A DNA stretch of 64,000 bases, from assembly GCF_008635795.1 (NCBI RefSeq), contig NZ_VWRQ01000006.1:248001-312000 (forward strand), written 5' to 3'. Source of the stretch: Paenibacillus tepidiphilus. GTDB taxonomy: Bacteria; Bacillota; Bacilli; Paenibacillales; Paenibacillaceae. Under the pieces are notes generated by a model. It was not told the origin of the DNA. It was given only the letters and a program-made list of their open reading frames with translations, and made no database searches. Position 1 is the stretch's first letter, and each line of letters opens with the position of its first letter. Position numbers and translations under genes: made by a program. Shown here piece after piece: positions 27,127-36,558 of this stretch.

Positions 27127-28842
27127 CTATTTACTCCAGTTGTCGATTCTCCATTTAATCAGCTCGTTGATTCTGTCTTCGTAGGCTTTGATATTCACTT
27201 TGCCGATCTCGGAAGTGTAATCGTTCCATACCTTGTCGAAATCACCCGGTTTCGCCAGAATAGCTTGTGGCAGGAACTTCGTGGACAGTTCGTTCAGCTT
27301 TGTATTGGCGATCTTCGCGTCAGAGCCGTCGATCAAGTCAATGGACCAGGCAGGGTAGTACACTGGATTTTGCGGCGGTTCGCTGAAGAAATCTACGTAG
27401 GTCTGAAAGCCGTAAGCGTCGAGGAATTCCTTGTCATAAGGCTTCAGACCCGCTTGGTATTCTTCCGGCTGCTCGGCCGGACCGGTAGCATTGCCGTCGC
27501 TGTAGCTGCCTTCAATCTTCGGCAGGTACTCGAACATGGATTTGGCCTTGTTGGCTAATTGCCAGGTGGCATCTGTAGCCTGGTCACGCTGCTCCTGTGT
27601 TCTCATGAAGCGGCCTTCTTCGTTGAGGTAATAGTCCTCGCCTTCGATACCCCAGGCCAGGGTTTTCTGCCAGTCTTCGGAAATCAGCGTTTCCAGCAGC
27701 TTGATGATCTTGACCGGATCCTTGGCATTGATGCTGATGCCGAAGCCGTTGTTCAGATTCAGCACCGGACGGTCACGGTAGTAATCCTTGGTAGCGGTAT
27801 CATATACGAGCGGCAGACCGACATAAGTGCGCTCAATCTTGCCCTGGGTGGTCAGCGCATCCTCGGCAGTACCAAAGTTCCAGTGCTGGTCGAACATGCC
27901 GAGAACCGTTCCGCTGGAGAGCTTCGCCAGGTATTGGTCAGAGTTCTGGACAAAGGTTTCCTTGTCGAGCAGACCCCGTTCGTTCACTTCATTCAGCTTC
28001 TGATAATACTTCTTGGCGTAATCTTTATCTGCAAAAATTTCTGCCACGCCGTCATTAACCACCACGCCGCCGTCGTTCGGATGTCCGATCAGATGCTGCG
28101 GCGGGTTGAACAGACCCCAGTTTTTCCAGTCGTAGTTAAGAATTTCGAAGCCGATAGTCGGGCTACCGTCAATGGTCGGATATTTCTCCTTGTATTTGGC
28201 GATCAGATCGAAATACTCGTCAAGCGTCTTGATCTGCGGATAGCCGAATTCCTTCAGTACGGCCTTTTGAACCCAGAAGGCCGGCCCGGAATAATATGAA
28301 CTGTTCACCTTGCCGTTATATACCCCGTAGTTCGGGAGAACGTAGATGTGTCCGTCGCTAGGGTCCTTCATCATGTTCCAGTAATCTGCGTAATGCGCTT
28401 TCAAATTTGGTGCGTGTTCTTCAATGAGGTCTTCTAGTGGAATATAGGCGCCAGCTGTAACCAGTTTGGCATTCCCGGTAATCAGGTCCGGATAGTCTTG
28501 TCCGGCAATCATAACGCCCAGCTTCTGGTTAATGTCCCCGGCGAGGAATTCCATATTGAAGGTTGCGCCGGTTTCCTCTTTGATCTTCTTGTAAATCTTG
28601 TTGTCCGGTGTAGGCTGCTGTCCGGCTGCGCCGATGAACACACTGACCTCAAACGGCTTTACCTTATCGCTGCCTGCATCCGATCCTGCTGTCTGCGTTG
28701 CCGCATTTCCGCTCTTGTCGCCTTCTCCGGCGGATGAGCTGTTGCCGTTATTGTTGTTGCCTCCGCAGCCCGCCAGCGCGAAGCTGAGGGAAAGCATCAG
28801 CATTAGGGAAACCTTGAACGTTCTCTTCGTCTTGCCCCCCAT
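27127..28842 (-). CDS. lplA: Aldouronate-binding lipoprotein, LplA family
   Basis: A 571-residue CUT1 substrate-binding lipoprotein. The ATG at 28842 (GGAGGTG upstream) gives a signal peptide ending LAGC, lipidated at Cys26, then an Asn/Ser/Gly linker. VFIGAAGQQPTPDNKIYKKI and DYPDLITGNA are typical LplA segments, and the length fits the family. It heads the transporter-enzyme operon and is preceded by a -10 element and a cre-like site. Confidence 0.92.
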   Translation of the reverse strand: MGGKTKRTFKVSLMLMLSLSFALAGCGGNNNNGNSSSAGEGDKSGNAATQTAGSDAGSDKVKPFEVSVFIGAAGQQPTPDNKIYKKIKEETGATFNMEFLAGDINQKLGVMIAGQDYPDLITGNAKLVTAGAYIPLEDLIEEHAPNLKAHYADYWNMMKDPSDGHIYVLPNYGVYNGKVNSSYYSGPAFWVQKAVLKEFGYPQIKTLDEYFDLIAKYKEKYPTIDGSPTIGFEILNYDWKNWGLFNPPQHLIGHPNDGGVVVNDGVAEIFADKDYAKKYYQKLNEVNERGLLDKETFVQNSDQYLAKLSSGTVLGMFDQHWNFGTAEDALTTQGKIERTYVGLPLVYDTATKDYYRDRPVLNLNNGFGISINAKDPVKIIKLLETLISEDWQKTLAWGIEGEDYYLNEEGRFMRTQEQRDQATDATWQLANKAKSMFEYLPKIEGSYSDGNATGPAEQPEEYQAGLKPYDKEFLDAYGFQTYVDFFSEPPQNPVYYPAWSIDLIDGSDAKIANTKLNELSTKFLPQAILAKPGDFDKVWNDYTSEIGKVNIKAYEDRINELIKWRIDNWSK

Positions 28843-28869
28843 AAAGCACCTCCATGTTTGACCGTTATT

Positions 28870-28883
28870 TGTAAGCACTTACA
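28870..28883 (-). promoter_or_regulatory. Candidate CcpA (cre) site upstream of lplA
   Basis: TGTAAGCACTTACA is nearly palindromic and matches the cre consensus TGWAANCGNTNWCA at 13 of 14 positions. It lies just downstream of the -10 TATAAT (28891-28896, minus strand) and 28 bases before lplA. A roadblock-type catabolite repression of the xylan operon would fit. Confidence 0.65.
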
Positions 28884-28890
28884 TGTATAA

Positions 28891-28896
28891 ATTATA
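28891..28896 (-). promoter_or_regulatory. -10 element of the lplA promoter
   Basis: TATAAT on the minus strand, 49 bases before the lplA start. The expected -35 position shows only AT-rich sequence (TATTTT), compatible with a promoter needing an activator such as the adjacent YesN-type regulators. Confidence 0.5.
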
Positions 28897-28950
28897 GAGG
28901 TGGTAATCTTCCTAAAATACGGCTGAATTAAAGGTGTACCCCCAAAAAGT

Positions 28951-30480
28951 TTAGGTCTTTGCATGGCGGTATTCATTAGGGCCCATTTTCATTTTCTTTT
29001 CGAATTGTTTCAGAAATTGGCTGTAATTTGCATATCCTACCCTTTCGGAAATCTCCGACAGCTTAAGCTGCGGCTGCTCCCGCAGGAGGCGCGCGGCTTC
29101 TCCAATCCGCAGGCCGTGCAGCTGTTCGTTGAAGTTCATCCCGTTCTTCTTGATCAGCAATTGACCCAGATAAACCGGGTGTAAATAAAAGATTTCAGCC
29201 AGCTTCTGGATGGTCAAGGCTTCGCGGTAATGCTCCCCAATATAGCGGTTAATCTCGCCGACAGTTCCATGGGAGCTGTCCTGCCGCTCCTGAACCAGAA
29301 GACCGATTACCGCTTCCCCGAAGGATGCGAGCTGCCCCATGAGCCCGGAGAGCGATATGGACGTATTCCGCATGCCGGCCCCGCGGATGTCCGCCAGCAT
29401 GTCCCCGAACGGATTGCCATCTACATCCGAAACGGCCTCCAGCATCCGGTATTGCAGATGAATGGCAAATTTCCGCACCGCCTCAGGGGCAACAAGCTCC
29501 ACGCGGAAATGCTCCTCCGCGGTCTCCAGTGCCAGCCTGAACCCGGCAACGTCCAGAGTATTGACGGCGCTCATCAGTGCATCTGTCAACCGGATATGGT
29601 CATAACGGCTGCTGAACGGCCGCTCGTAGACAGCCTCATACTCCATTAAACCGGATGCTTCGGGCTGGTAGAAATAATGCTGCAGCGCGATTCGCGCCGT
29701 CTGGAGGCTGTCTGCGATCCGCTCCAGCATATGTACGGGAGCTCCGGCAGCGATATAGACAGCTGCGCCGGGATATTCCCGGCGCAGCTCGTCAAGGCGA
29801 CCGAAGCTTGCCGGAGAATCGCCCGATATTCCGCAAATGACGCATAATTGCCCCTCCTCCTGGTCGAGCAGGTAGACCGGGGCGTCGCCGGCCAGCAGTA
29901 GCGCCGCTTTCTCCCGGAGCCCCGGGCACTCCTCCGGCTCCCATTCCACCAGACACACCTTCCAGTTATCGGATCTTTCGTTCAACTTGGAGAGCAAGCG
30001 GGCATCAGACTGCTGGAGGGGCTGCTCCAGCAGCAGCCGCTTCAGCAGTGCAGTGGTTTCACCGCATTTCACCAGTTCATTCATCATCCGTCCCCGCTCA
30101 GCCTGCTCCAGCTCGCGGCGGATATCCTCAAGCTCCTCGGCGGCCTCCTCCGGAAAGATCGGCTTCAGCAGATAATGGCTGATTCCATAGCGGATGGCCG
30201 TCTGGGCGTATTCAAATTCACTGTACCCGCTTAGAATCACAAACTTGATCTCCCGCCCGCTCTGGCTGCGCCAGGCCCGGATCATCTCCAGGCCGTTCAT
30301 CAGCGGCATATGGATGTCGGTGATGACCAGGTCCGGCTCCAGCTCCTGCATCCGCAGCAGCCCGTCCCGGCCGTTGCCGCAGGTTCCGCAGACCTCAAAG
30401 CCCAAGCTTGCCCAGTCCAGGAGCAGCAGGCCTTCAAGCGCATTCGGTTCATCGTCGATGAGCAATACCTTATAGGCCAT
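28951..30480 (-). CDS. yesN: YesN-type AraC-family response regulator (second of two)
   Basis: A 509-residue protein with a receiver at 1-120 (D-rich LLIDDEP, phospho-acceptor in DLVITDIHMP, K in YLLKPIFPEE), a ~270-residue middle region, and two AraC helix-turn-helix motifs in the last 100 residues (LTIQKLAEIFYLHPVYLGQL, KLSEISERVGYANYSQF). GGGGGATG precedes the ATG. It lies between the YesM kinase and lplA, so it is the likely activator of the transporter operon in response to external xylo-oligosaccharides. Confidence 0.9.
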   Translation of the reverse strand: MAYKVLLIDDEPNALEGLLLLDWASLGFEVCGTCGNGRDGLLRMQELEPDLVITDIHMPLMNGLEMIRAWRSQSGREIKFVILSGYSEFEYAQTAIRYGISHYLLKPIFPEEAAEELEDIRRELEQAERGRMMNELVKCGETTALLKRLLLEQPLQQSDARLLSKLNERSDNWKVCLVEWEPEECPGLREKAALLLAGDAPVYLLDQEEGQLCVICGISGDSPASFGRLDELRREYPGAAVYIAAGAPVHMLERIADSLQTARIALQHYFYQPEASGLMEYEAVYERPFSSRYDHIRLTDALMSAVNTLDVAGFRLALETAEEHFRVELVAPEAVRKFAIHLQYRMLEAVSDVDGNPFGDMLADIRGAGMRNTSISLSGLMGQLASFGEAVIGLLVQERQDSSHGTVGEINRYIGEHYREALTIQKLAEIFYLHPVYLGQLLIKKNGMNFNEQLHGLRIGEAARLLREQPQLKLSEISERVGYANYSQFLKQFEKKMKMGPNEYRHAKT

Positions 30481-30497
30481 AGAACATCCCCCACTTT

Positions 30498-32315
30498 CTA
30501 GATTTCATTGGTTTTGCGCAGCAGTCTGAGCGGTATGCCAAAGGTCACTGCCGTGCCCTGATTCGGAGAGCTGACAATATCAAACCGCACCTGATCAGCA
30601 TAATTCAGCTCCAGCCGGCGGTATACGTTGCGAAGCCCGATGTTGGCCCCCGAGGATTCCTCGCTGGCAACGGCGGCAAGCAGCTCCTTGAGCCGCTCGG
30701 GCTCCATGCCCTTGCCGTTATCCGAAACCGTAATCTGCAGCCGGTTGTCTTCAACGGCCGTTCTGATACGGATAATGCCGAGCCCCTCAATGGTCTGCAA
30801 GCCGTGCTTGCAGGCATTCTCCACCAGCGGCTGCATGCTCAGCTTCGGTATTTTGTAATCCAGAGACTGCTCTTCAATCTCGAACTGGTAATCGAATTTA
30901 TCGCGGAAGCGGAACTTCTCGATCTTCAGGTACATCTCGATAAACGTCACCTCTTCCTGCAGCGACACTAGATCCTCCTTCCAGCTGAGCAGCCGCCGGA
31001 GCAGCTTGGACAGGCTCTTCACGATGTCGGTGACATCGGAATAATTATTTTTGGTGCAGACGACCAGAATAGCATTAAGCGTATTGAACAAGAAATGGGG
31101 GTTCATCTGGCTCTGCAGGAAGTTCAGCTCCGCCCGGACACGCTCCATCTCCAGATTCTTGCTGGTGATCTCCAGCTTGTACACATCGTTGATCAGCGAG
31201 TTGATCCGGGTGGTCATATTGTTAAAATTGCGGATCAGACCGCCGATCTCGTCGCGCCCCTCATCGATGGCAATCAGCTCGAACTTCTCATTCGATACCT
31301 TGTGCATGTGGCGGGACAGCCGCTTCACCCGGTAGTTGTAGGATCTCAGCATAACGTATATGAATAAACTGGATAACAGAACCACCGTCGTCGCCAGAAA
31401 AGCGGCATACAGCCGGATATCCAGCACCGCCTGCGTGAGCCGCTCCCCCTGGGTGATGCCGATAATCCGCCAGCCCTTGAGATAACTGGCACCGCTGATG
31501 GCCGCCTCGTGCACCTCCTGCTTCTGGCCATCCTGATTCTGCTCGTCCAGCAGCTTGAACAGCGGATACGGATCATCGGTCATCCGTTGATACCCGCTTT
31601 CTTCCGACATAATGATCTGATTCTGGCCGTTGACCAGATAGAGGCTGAGATAATTCTTCTCCCGGACAATGACATCATAAATTTCATTGAGATCAAGGTC
31701 GATCCGCAGCAGCTTCTCATATTGATCCAGACCCGGATAATTATCCATCCACTCCACAATGCTGAGATTCGGAACCGAAAGATTGGGATTGGCGGCGTCT
31801 GCCGAACGGTAAGCGCTCACAATCAATGCATTATCGGATTTCTGTAACTGACGGTACCAGTCGCTGCTCCACACCTTGCTGTTCATCACCTGGTAATTCC
31901 CCCCGGACACAATAGACCGGTTATCCGTAAATACGGTAATCCGTTCAATCTGGTTATTGACCGGCATGTAGCTGTTCATCCGGTCGCGGAGCTGCTCGTC
32001 AAAGGTATTGTAGAATTGGCCTGAATCCGCATAGGTCCGGTCCAGCATGTCATACAGGTTTTTGTCCGAGACCAGGGTGTAGCTGACCGCAATGCCGCCC
32101 TCAATGTAATCGCGGATATCTTTGCGCGCACGCTCCAGTGAAATCTCCAGGTTCTGCTGCTCCCGCGATTTGATCAGATCGGTAATGCGGTCGAGAAACA
32201 TCAGATTGATAACCATGATGGGCAGCAGCACCCCGACAATGTTGATCAGGAAAAATTTATAATTCAGTGGAATATTGTTCACGATATTGGTGAAGCGGAG
32301 TTTTCTTCTCGCCAT
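30498..32315 (-). CDS. yesM: YesM-type sensor histidine kinase
   Basis: A 605-residue kinase with helix 1 at about 20-42, an extracellular dCache-like domain to about 298, helix 2 at about 300-322, a HAMP segment, the His_kinase box (ELNFLQSQMNPHFLFNTLNAI, where the H of NPHF is the phosphorylation site) and an HATPase domain (MQPLVENACKHGL, DNGKGM). It is flanked on both sides by YesN-type regulators 17-22 bp away. It probably senses aldouronates outside the cell. Confidence 0.92.
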   Translation of the reverse strand: MARRKLRFTNIVNNIPLNYKFFLINIVGVLLPIMVINLMFLDRITDLIKSREQQNLEISLERARKDIRDYIEGGIAVSYTLVSDKNLYDMLDRTYADSGQFYNTFDEQLRDRMNSYMPVNNQIERITVFTDNRSIVSGGNYQVMNSKVWSSDWYRQLQKSDNALIVSAYRSADAANPNLSVPNLSIVEWMDNYPGLDQYEKLLRIDLDLNEIYDVIVREKNYLSLYLVNGQNQIIMSEESGYQRMTDDPYPLFKLLDEQNQDGQKQEVHEAAISGASYLKGWRIIGITQGERLTQAVLDIRLYAAFLATTVVLLSSLFIYVMLRSYNYRVKRLSRHMHKVSNEKFELIAIDEGRDEIGGLIRNFNNMTTRINSLINDVYKLEITSKNLEMERVRAELNFLQSQMNPHFLFNTLNAILVVCTKNNYSDVTDIVKSLSKLLRRLLSWKEDLVSLQEEVTFIEMYLKIEKFRFRDKFDYQFEIEEQSLDYKIPKLSMQPLVENACKHGLQTIEGLGIIRIRTAVEDNRLQITVSDNGKGMEPERLKELLAAVASEESSGANIGLRNVYRRLELNYADQVRFDIVSSPNQGTAVTFGIPLRLLRKTNEI

Positions 32316-32336
32316 TCGCTTACGCCCCCGGAGTTC

Positions 32337-33878
32337 TTAGTGCTGCTTACTGTGGTCGCCATTCTTATAGACGGAAGGCACGACCCCTACAACCGTCTTG
32401 AATTTGTCGATAAAATAATCCGTATTCGTAAATCCGACCTGCAAGGCAATATCGGATATTTTCAATTGGGTCCGTTTCAGCAGTCCTTTGGCGGCCTCGA
32501 TCCGCTTCTCGTTCAAATATTCGCTGAAGCTGCATCCAGTCTCCTTGCGGAACAGCTGTCCCAGATACGCCGCATTCATATGAAACTGCCGGGCCAGATC
32601 CTGGAGCTGCAGCTTATTGCGGAACTCAAGGTCGACATACTGGATGACGTTAAAAATCGTATTGCCCTCATTGGCCTCGCGCAGCTCGCCCAAGTAAGCT
32701 GCCGTCCGCAGGCACAGCTCCTGCAGATACTGGCTCAATCCCGCGTAATCGGCGATGCCGCCGAGCCCGCCATATTCCGGCTGAAGCCCGTTCAGCACAT
32801 GTCCCGGGTCTCCGTTCAGCTCCGCCGCCAGCTTACAGAAGCTCATCTCCAGATCGGCAACAGCTGCCTGGACAGCGGGAATATCAAGCCCCTGCTCGGC
32901 CAGAGCGGTGAAAATCCGCTTCACCGCGGCCGGAATCTTCGCCGCTTCACCGCACTTCACCTGCTCCAGCAGTCCAGCAAAGAGGCTTCCCTGCGGCTCG
33001 TCCCCCGGATCGGCCTTCCTCCAGTGCTCGCAATATATAACGCCGCCTTTATCGCGGCAGCATTTCACCTTCCATGTCTCCAGCGTCTGCGTGTAAAGCT
33101 CGCGCAGCGCCCGGGCGCCCTTCATCCGGGGGCTGAGGAAGACGACGACCGGCTCCTGCCGCTGCTCCGTGAGCTCCCGCGACAGCTGGCTAAACGCGGC
33201 ATCAAGGTACTCCGCCGTCAGCCCCGCCGAATGCACGATCATACCGCTTCTTCCCGCATCATCGGCAACGGTACGGACCGTACCCCGGGGGAAACACTCC
33301 CCGGCCAGTCCGTGCAGCTCCAGCGGGTCTCCGGTGGTGCCCAGCAGCGCGAAGACAACCTCCGTATCCGGCCGGATGCCCAGCAGGCCGGCCGCCGCAT
33401 CCTCCAGCTGCTCCGAGGACTCGCCGCGGACCAGCCGGTTGAACAGGCTGCTGGCGATCAACAGCCGTTTTTGGGCCTCCTCTTTTTTGGAACCGATTTC
33501 ATTTTGAATGTCAGTTCTAATTCGGGACAGCATATCCTCAATTTCCTCATCGTCGATCGGCTTCAGCAAATATTGAATCACCCGTTGGCGCAGCGCCGCC
33601 TTGGCATAATGGAAATCATCGTAACCGCTCAGAATGACGAATCTCGGCGGTTCCTCCATCGTGTCATTCAGCTTCGCAATCATCTCCAGCCCGCTGAGTA
33701 CGGGCATATTGATGTCAGTCAGCACGAGGTCGGGCTTCTTCTCCAGAATCAGCCTTACCGCATCCGGACCGTTAAGCGCCTCACCGGTGACCTCGAATCC
33801 GTATTTGTCCCAGTCCACCATGGTTCTAAGTCCTTCCAGCACCCACGGCTCATCGTCCGCCAGTACCACCTTCAGCAT
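32337..33878 (-). CDS. YesN-type AraC-family response regulator (first of two)
   Basis: A 513-residue protein with a receiver (VVLADDEPWVLEGL, DLVLTDINMPVLSG, LLKPIDDEE), a variable middle and paired AraC motifs at the C-terminus (QDLARQFHMNAAYLGQLF, KISDIALQVGFTNTDYF). The ATG at 33878 follows GGAGAG. It heads the whole minus-strand operon upstream of YesM. With the regulator at 28951 it makes two output proteins for one kinase; which one the kinase phosphorylates cannot be seen. Confidence 0.9.
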   Translation of the reverse strand: MLKVVLADDEPWVLEGLRTMVDWDKYGFEVTGEALNGPDAVRLILEKKPDLVLTDINMPVLSGLEMIAKLNDTMEEPPRFVILSGYDDFHYAKAALRQRVIQYLLKPIDDEEIEDMLSRIRTDIQNEIGSKKEEAQKRLLIASSLFNRLVRGESSEQLEDAAAGLLGIRPDTEVVFALLGTTGDPLELHGLAGECFPRGTVRTVADDAGRSGMIVHSAGLTAEYLDAAFSQLSRELTEQRQEPVVVFLSPRMKGARALRELYTQTLETWKVKCCRDKGGVIYCEHWRKADPGDEPQGSLFAGLLEQVKCGEAAKIPAAVKRIFTALAEQGLDIPAVQAAVADLEMSFCKLAAELNGDPGHVLNGLQPEYGGLGGIADYAGLSQYLQELCLRTAAYLGELREANEGNTIFNVIQYVDLEFRNKLQLQDLARQFHMNAAYLGQLFRKETGCSFSEYLNEKRIEAAKGLLKRTQLKISDIALQVGFTNTDYFIDKFKTVVGVVPSVYKNGDHSKQH

Positions 33879-33996
33879 CCGAATCTCTCCTTTCATCCAC
33901 CCTATGCAAGTTATTCATTGGGAGCTGAACTCACTGTTATGCTAACACACAAGAGTTAGAGTGTGGAAGATCGGTTGCCAATTATTAATAAAAGCA

Positions 33997-34037
33997 AACA
34001 AGGACGCCAGGCCCTGCCGGGCCTGAACGTCCTTGTT
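33997..34037 (-). terminator. Terminator of the nucleoside-hydrolase operon
   Basis: AACAAGGACG and CGTCCTTGTT pair outside an inner CAGGCC/GGGCCTG stem. On the minus strand this is followed by TTTGCTTTTATT, 37 bases after the stop of the gene at 34074. Confidence 0.85.
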
Positions 34038-34073
34038 GAGATACGCGGGCGGGTAATCCGCCTATTCTGCTTA

Positions 34074-35456
34074 CTAATGGCGGCGGAGCTTCTCGAATAC
34101 CTGATAGCTCCGCTCTGCACACGCCGAAATGGCCACCGGGTGAAAGCCCGGCAAATCGGCGTATAGCGTGTCATGCAGCGGCTCTGTCCACTGGGCCGGC
34201 AGCGCCGCCGCCCCAAGCTTCGCGCCCATGATTGAACCGGCGGTCGCCCCGTTGCAGTCCGTATCCAGCCCGCCCTGAACGGCGGTGACCAGCACCTTCT
34301 CGAAATCCTCTCCCCCATAGACAAGCGAGGCGGCAACCAGCGCAGCGTTGTTGTTCGTGTGCACCGGATCGTAATGGCTGTACCGGTCCCAGATCCGGCT
34401 CACTAGCTCGCGTTCGCTGTGTGCTCCGGCGGCGGTCTCCATCCCGAAGCGCACATCGGCAGCCAACCGGCTGGTATGCGGAATTTCGCTGAGGCCAATC
34501 TCCAGCAGCTTCTCGTTCCCAAGTCCGGCGAAGGCGGCGGAAATCATCGCCGCATTAAACATCGCGCCGTATATGCCGTTCTTCACGTGGGAGAAAGACG
34601 CATCGCGCCAAGCCAGCTCGGCGGCCAGTTCCGGCCGCCCGGCGGTCCCGTAGGCAAGCGCATCCACGCGGATGGCGGCACCGATCCACTCGCGGTACGG
34701 ATTGAGATGCATCCGCACCCGCTCCAGACGCCCGGGCCAATCCGCCGGCTTCTCCCCGTGCATATGCGAAGTCTCCTGCGCAAAGTTCATATAGACCTGC
34801 GTCTCCGCCGTACACACCTGACTGTAAGTCAGGTGCTTGTGCCACAGCTTGCCGATATCCCAAGCATCCCATTCCAGGCCCTTCTCTTCCAGCAGCAGCA
34901 GGCCAAGCACGGTATAGCGGATATCGTCGTCGCTCTCCATATACCTGATCGTTTCCTGCGTGCTGGTAAAGGACCAGGCGCTGAGGCCCAGGCCGTATTC
35001 CTGCTCCGCCCGGGAATGCCCCGGCGTGTAGCCTTTAATCGGCCAGGCGTCCGCACCGCGGAACCACAGTTCAACATTCTCCCAGCCGGTCCGCCCATCC
35101 TTACCGTACAGATAATCCCAGTGCTCCAGCGGCTTGCCGAGCGCACAGCCGACGCTGCGGCCCAGCCAGGCGCCGTAGAATTTATCCCGCCACTGTTCGG
35201 GAGTGTAATCGAGCGTGAGGATGCGCGGCCCCTGCGGGCGCAGTGCGCGGATTTCTGCCAATCCGGACGGCTCCTGATACGGAAAATCCTCAGCCACCGT
35301 CAGCCCGGAAAGCTCCCGGTATACTTCCATGAGCTTGCCTTCATCATTTCCTGCCGCCGCCAGCTGCTCAGCCAAATTGCCTACACGGCAGCCTTCTTCC
35401 ATCCGCTGGATCAGCTCCAGCCGCACCGTTTCTTGCAGCGTCTCCCATCCGGCCAT
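34074..35456 (-). CDS. ADP-ribosylglycohydrolase (DraG/ARH)-family protein
   Basis: A 460-residue protein. The ARH signature is present, with GRSVGCALGKPLE near residue 100 (usually GDALG, so Cys replaces Asp), NNAALVAASLVYG, and GGLDTDCNGATAGSIMGAKLG near 400 carrying the metal-binding Asp pair. The ~80-residue N-terminal helical extension is unusual. GGAGG lies 8 bases before the ATG, and the gene starts 1 bp after the nucleoside hydrolase stop, so they are translated together. It may cleave an N- or O-ribosyl bond in an imported nucleoside derivative rather than modified protein; that is inference. Confidence 0.82.
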   Translation of the reverse strand: MAGWETLQETVRLELIQRMEEGCRVGNLAEQLAAAGNDEGKLMEVYRELSGLTVAEDFPYQEPSGLAEIRALRPQGPRILTLDYTPEQWRDKFYGAWLGRSVGCALGKPLEHWDYLYGKDGRTGWENVELWFRGADAWPIKGYTPGHSRAEQEYGLGLSAWSFTSTQETIRYMESDDDIRYTVLGLLLLEEKGLEWDAWDIGKLWHKHLTYSQVCTAETQVYMNFAQETSHMHGEKPADWPGRLERVRMHLNPYREWIGAAIRVDALAYGTAGRPELAAELAWRDASFSHVKNGIYGAMFNAAMISAAFAGLGNEKLLEIGLSEIPHTSRLAADVRFGMETAAGAHSERELVSRIWDRYSHYDPVHTNNNAALVAASLVYGGEDFEKVLVTAVQGGLDTDCNGATAGSIMGAKLGAAALPAQWTEPLHDTLYADLPGFHPVAISACAERSYQVFEKLRRH

Positions 35457-35457
35457 C

Positions 35458-36423
35458 TCAGTTTCCTCCCGCCGGAGCTAGTCTTAGCAGCTGCTCCCGG
35501 TCCAGTCGTTCCAGCGCGTCATAGAGCAGCTGCATGAACGCCTCGCGGTCCACGTCCAGCAGCACCTCCGCGTTCGCGGCCTGCTCCGGCTTCTTGCGCC
35601 GGTCGGCCACGGTCATGCCGCGGGTGAGCTTGCCTTCGGTCTCCACCGTGACATGCAGGCGCTCCGAGCGGAACAGCTCCGGCTGCAGCAGCCAGGCGAC
35701 AGCACACGGATCATGCAGCGCATTGCCGACATAGCCCATTTTCTTGCCGTAGATGGAATAGAAGTCAAGCAGCTCGCCGACCAGCACGGATACGGGCCCG
35801 CGCGTCTTCAGCTCGGCGATCTCCTCCTCGAAGATGGCGGCCTTATCCGTCACATCCAGCCCGCTCATGATAATCGGAATGCCGGAATCGAACACGATGC
35901 GGGCGGCTTCCGGGTCCACATAAATATTGAACTCCGCCGTACGGGTAACGTTGCCGTAAGCCAGGCCGCCGCCCATGAGTGAAATCTCTTTAATTTTCTC
36001 TTTCACCTCAGGATAGGCGGTAATCAGCAGGGCAATATTGGTCAGCGGCGCCAGCGGCACCAGCGTAATTTGCTCTTCGGAAGCGCGGATCAGCTCCAGC
36101 ATAAACTCTACCGCGCCCTGCTCCACGGGTCTGAAACGGCTCGGCGGCAGCGCCGGACCGTCCATACCGGACTCGCCGTGCGCCTCGGCGCCGGTCGTCA
36201 GCTTGCCGAGCAGGGGGCCGGCCGCGCCCTTGGCCACCGGAATATCGGCGTCCACAAAGCTCAGCACCTTGAGGGCGTTATCGGTGATTTTATCGAGAAT
36301 CTGATTCCCGCCAACCGTTGTAATTCCTCTGATGTCCAGCCGCTCCGGATGAGCCAGCGCGAGCAGTATCGCAATCGCGTCATCATGCCCCGGATCGCAA
36401 TCTATAATGATGGGCGTTCTCAT
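35458..36423 (-). CDS. iunH: Inosine-uridine-preferring nucleoside hydrolase
   Basis: A 321-residue IU-NH family enzyme: IIIDCDPGHDDAIAILLAL is the calcium-binding motif and NIALLITAYPEV and EFNIYVDPEAAR are family blocks. It hydrolyses the N-glycosidic bond of purine or pyrimidine ribonucleosides, releasing free base and ribose. GGAGGAG precedes the ATG. It lies upstream of the ARH-like gene and on the same strand as the nucleoside importer, although 976 bp separate them. The freed base could feed the purine-type enzymes at 49-53 kb. Confidence 0.92.
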   Translation of the reverse strand: MRTPIIIDCDPGHDDAIAILLALAHPERLDIRGITTVGGNQILDKITDNALKVLSFVDADIPVAKGAAGPLLGKLTTGAEAHGESGMDGPALPPSRFRPVEQGAVEFMLELIRASEEQITLVPLAPLTNIALLITAYPEVKEKIKEISLMGGGLAYGNVTRTAEFNIYVDPEAARIVFDSGIPIIMSGLDVTDKAAIFEEEIAELKTRGPVSVLVGELLDFYSIYGKKMGYVGNALHDPCAVAWLLQPELFRSERLHVTVETEGKLTRGMTVADRRKKPEQAANAEVLLDVDREAFMQLLYDALERLDREQLLRLAPAGGN

Positions 36424-36497
36424 GAAATCTCCTCCACTTGCTTCTTGTTGGCTTGCAATATTAGCGCTGAGCGCTGCGTACTGTGCAGTGTGCTATG

Positions 36498-36558
36498 TGC
36501 TGCGGATGTGTAGCAGATAAACTGTGCTGCGGAAGTGAAGCATGTAAACCACGCTGCG
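36498..36558. repeat. 27-bp tandem repeat, about 2.3 decayed copies
   Basis: TGCTGCGGATGTGTAGCAGA at 36498, TGCTGCGGAAGTGAAGCATG at 36525 and CGCTGCG at 36552 are spaced exactly 27 bp. TAAAC is shared near the end of the first two units. Confidence 0.7.

Noticed and set aside
32340-33959. A 539-codon open frame antisense to the first YesN-type regulator
   Set aside because: No family resemblance; the minus-strand gene has receiver and AraC motifs and a good ribosome-binding site.
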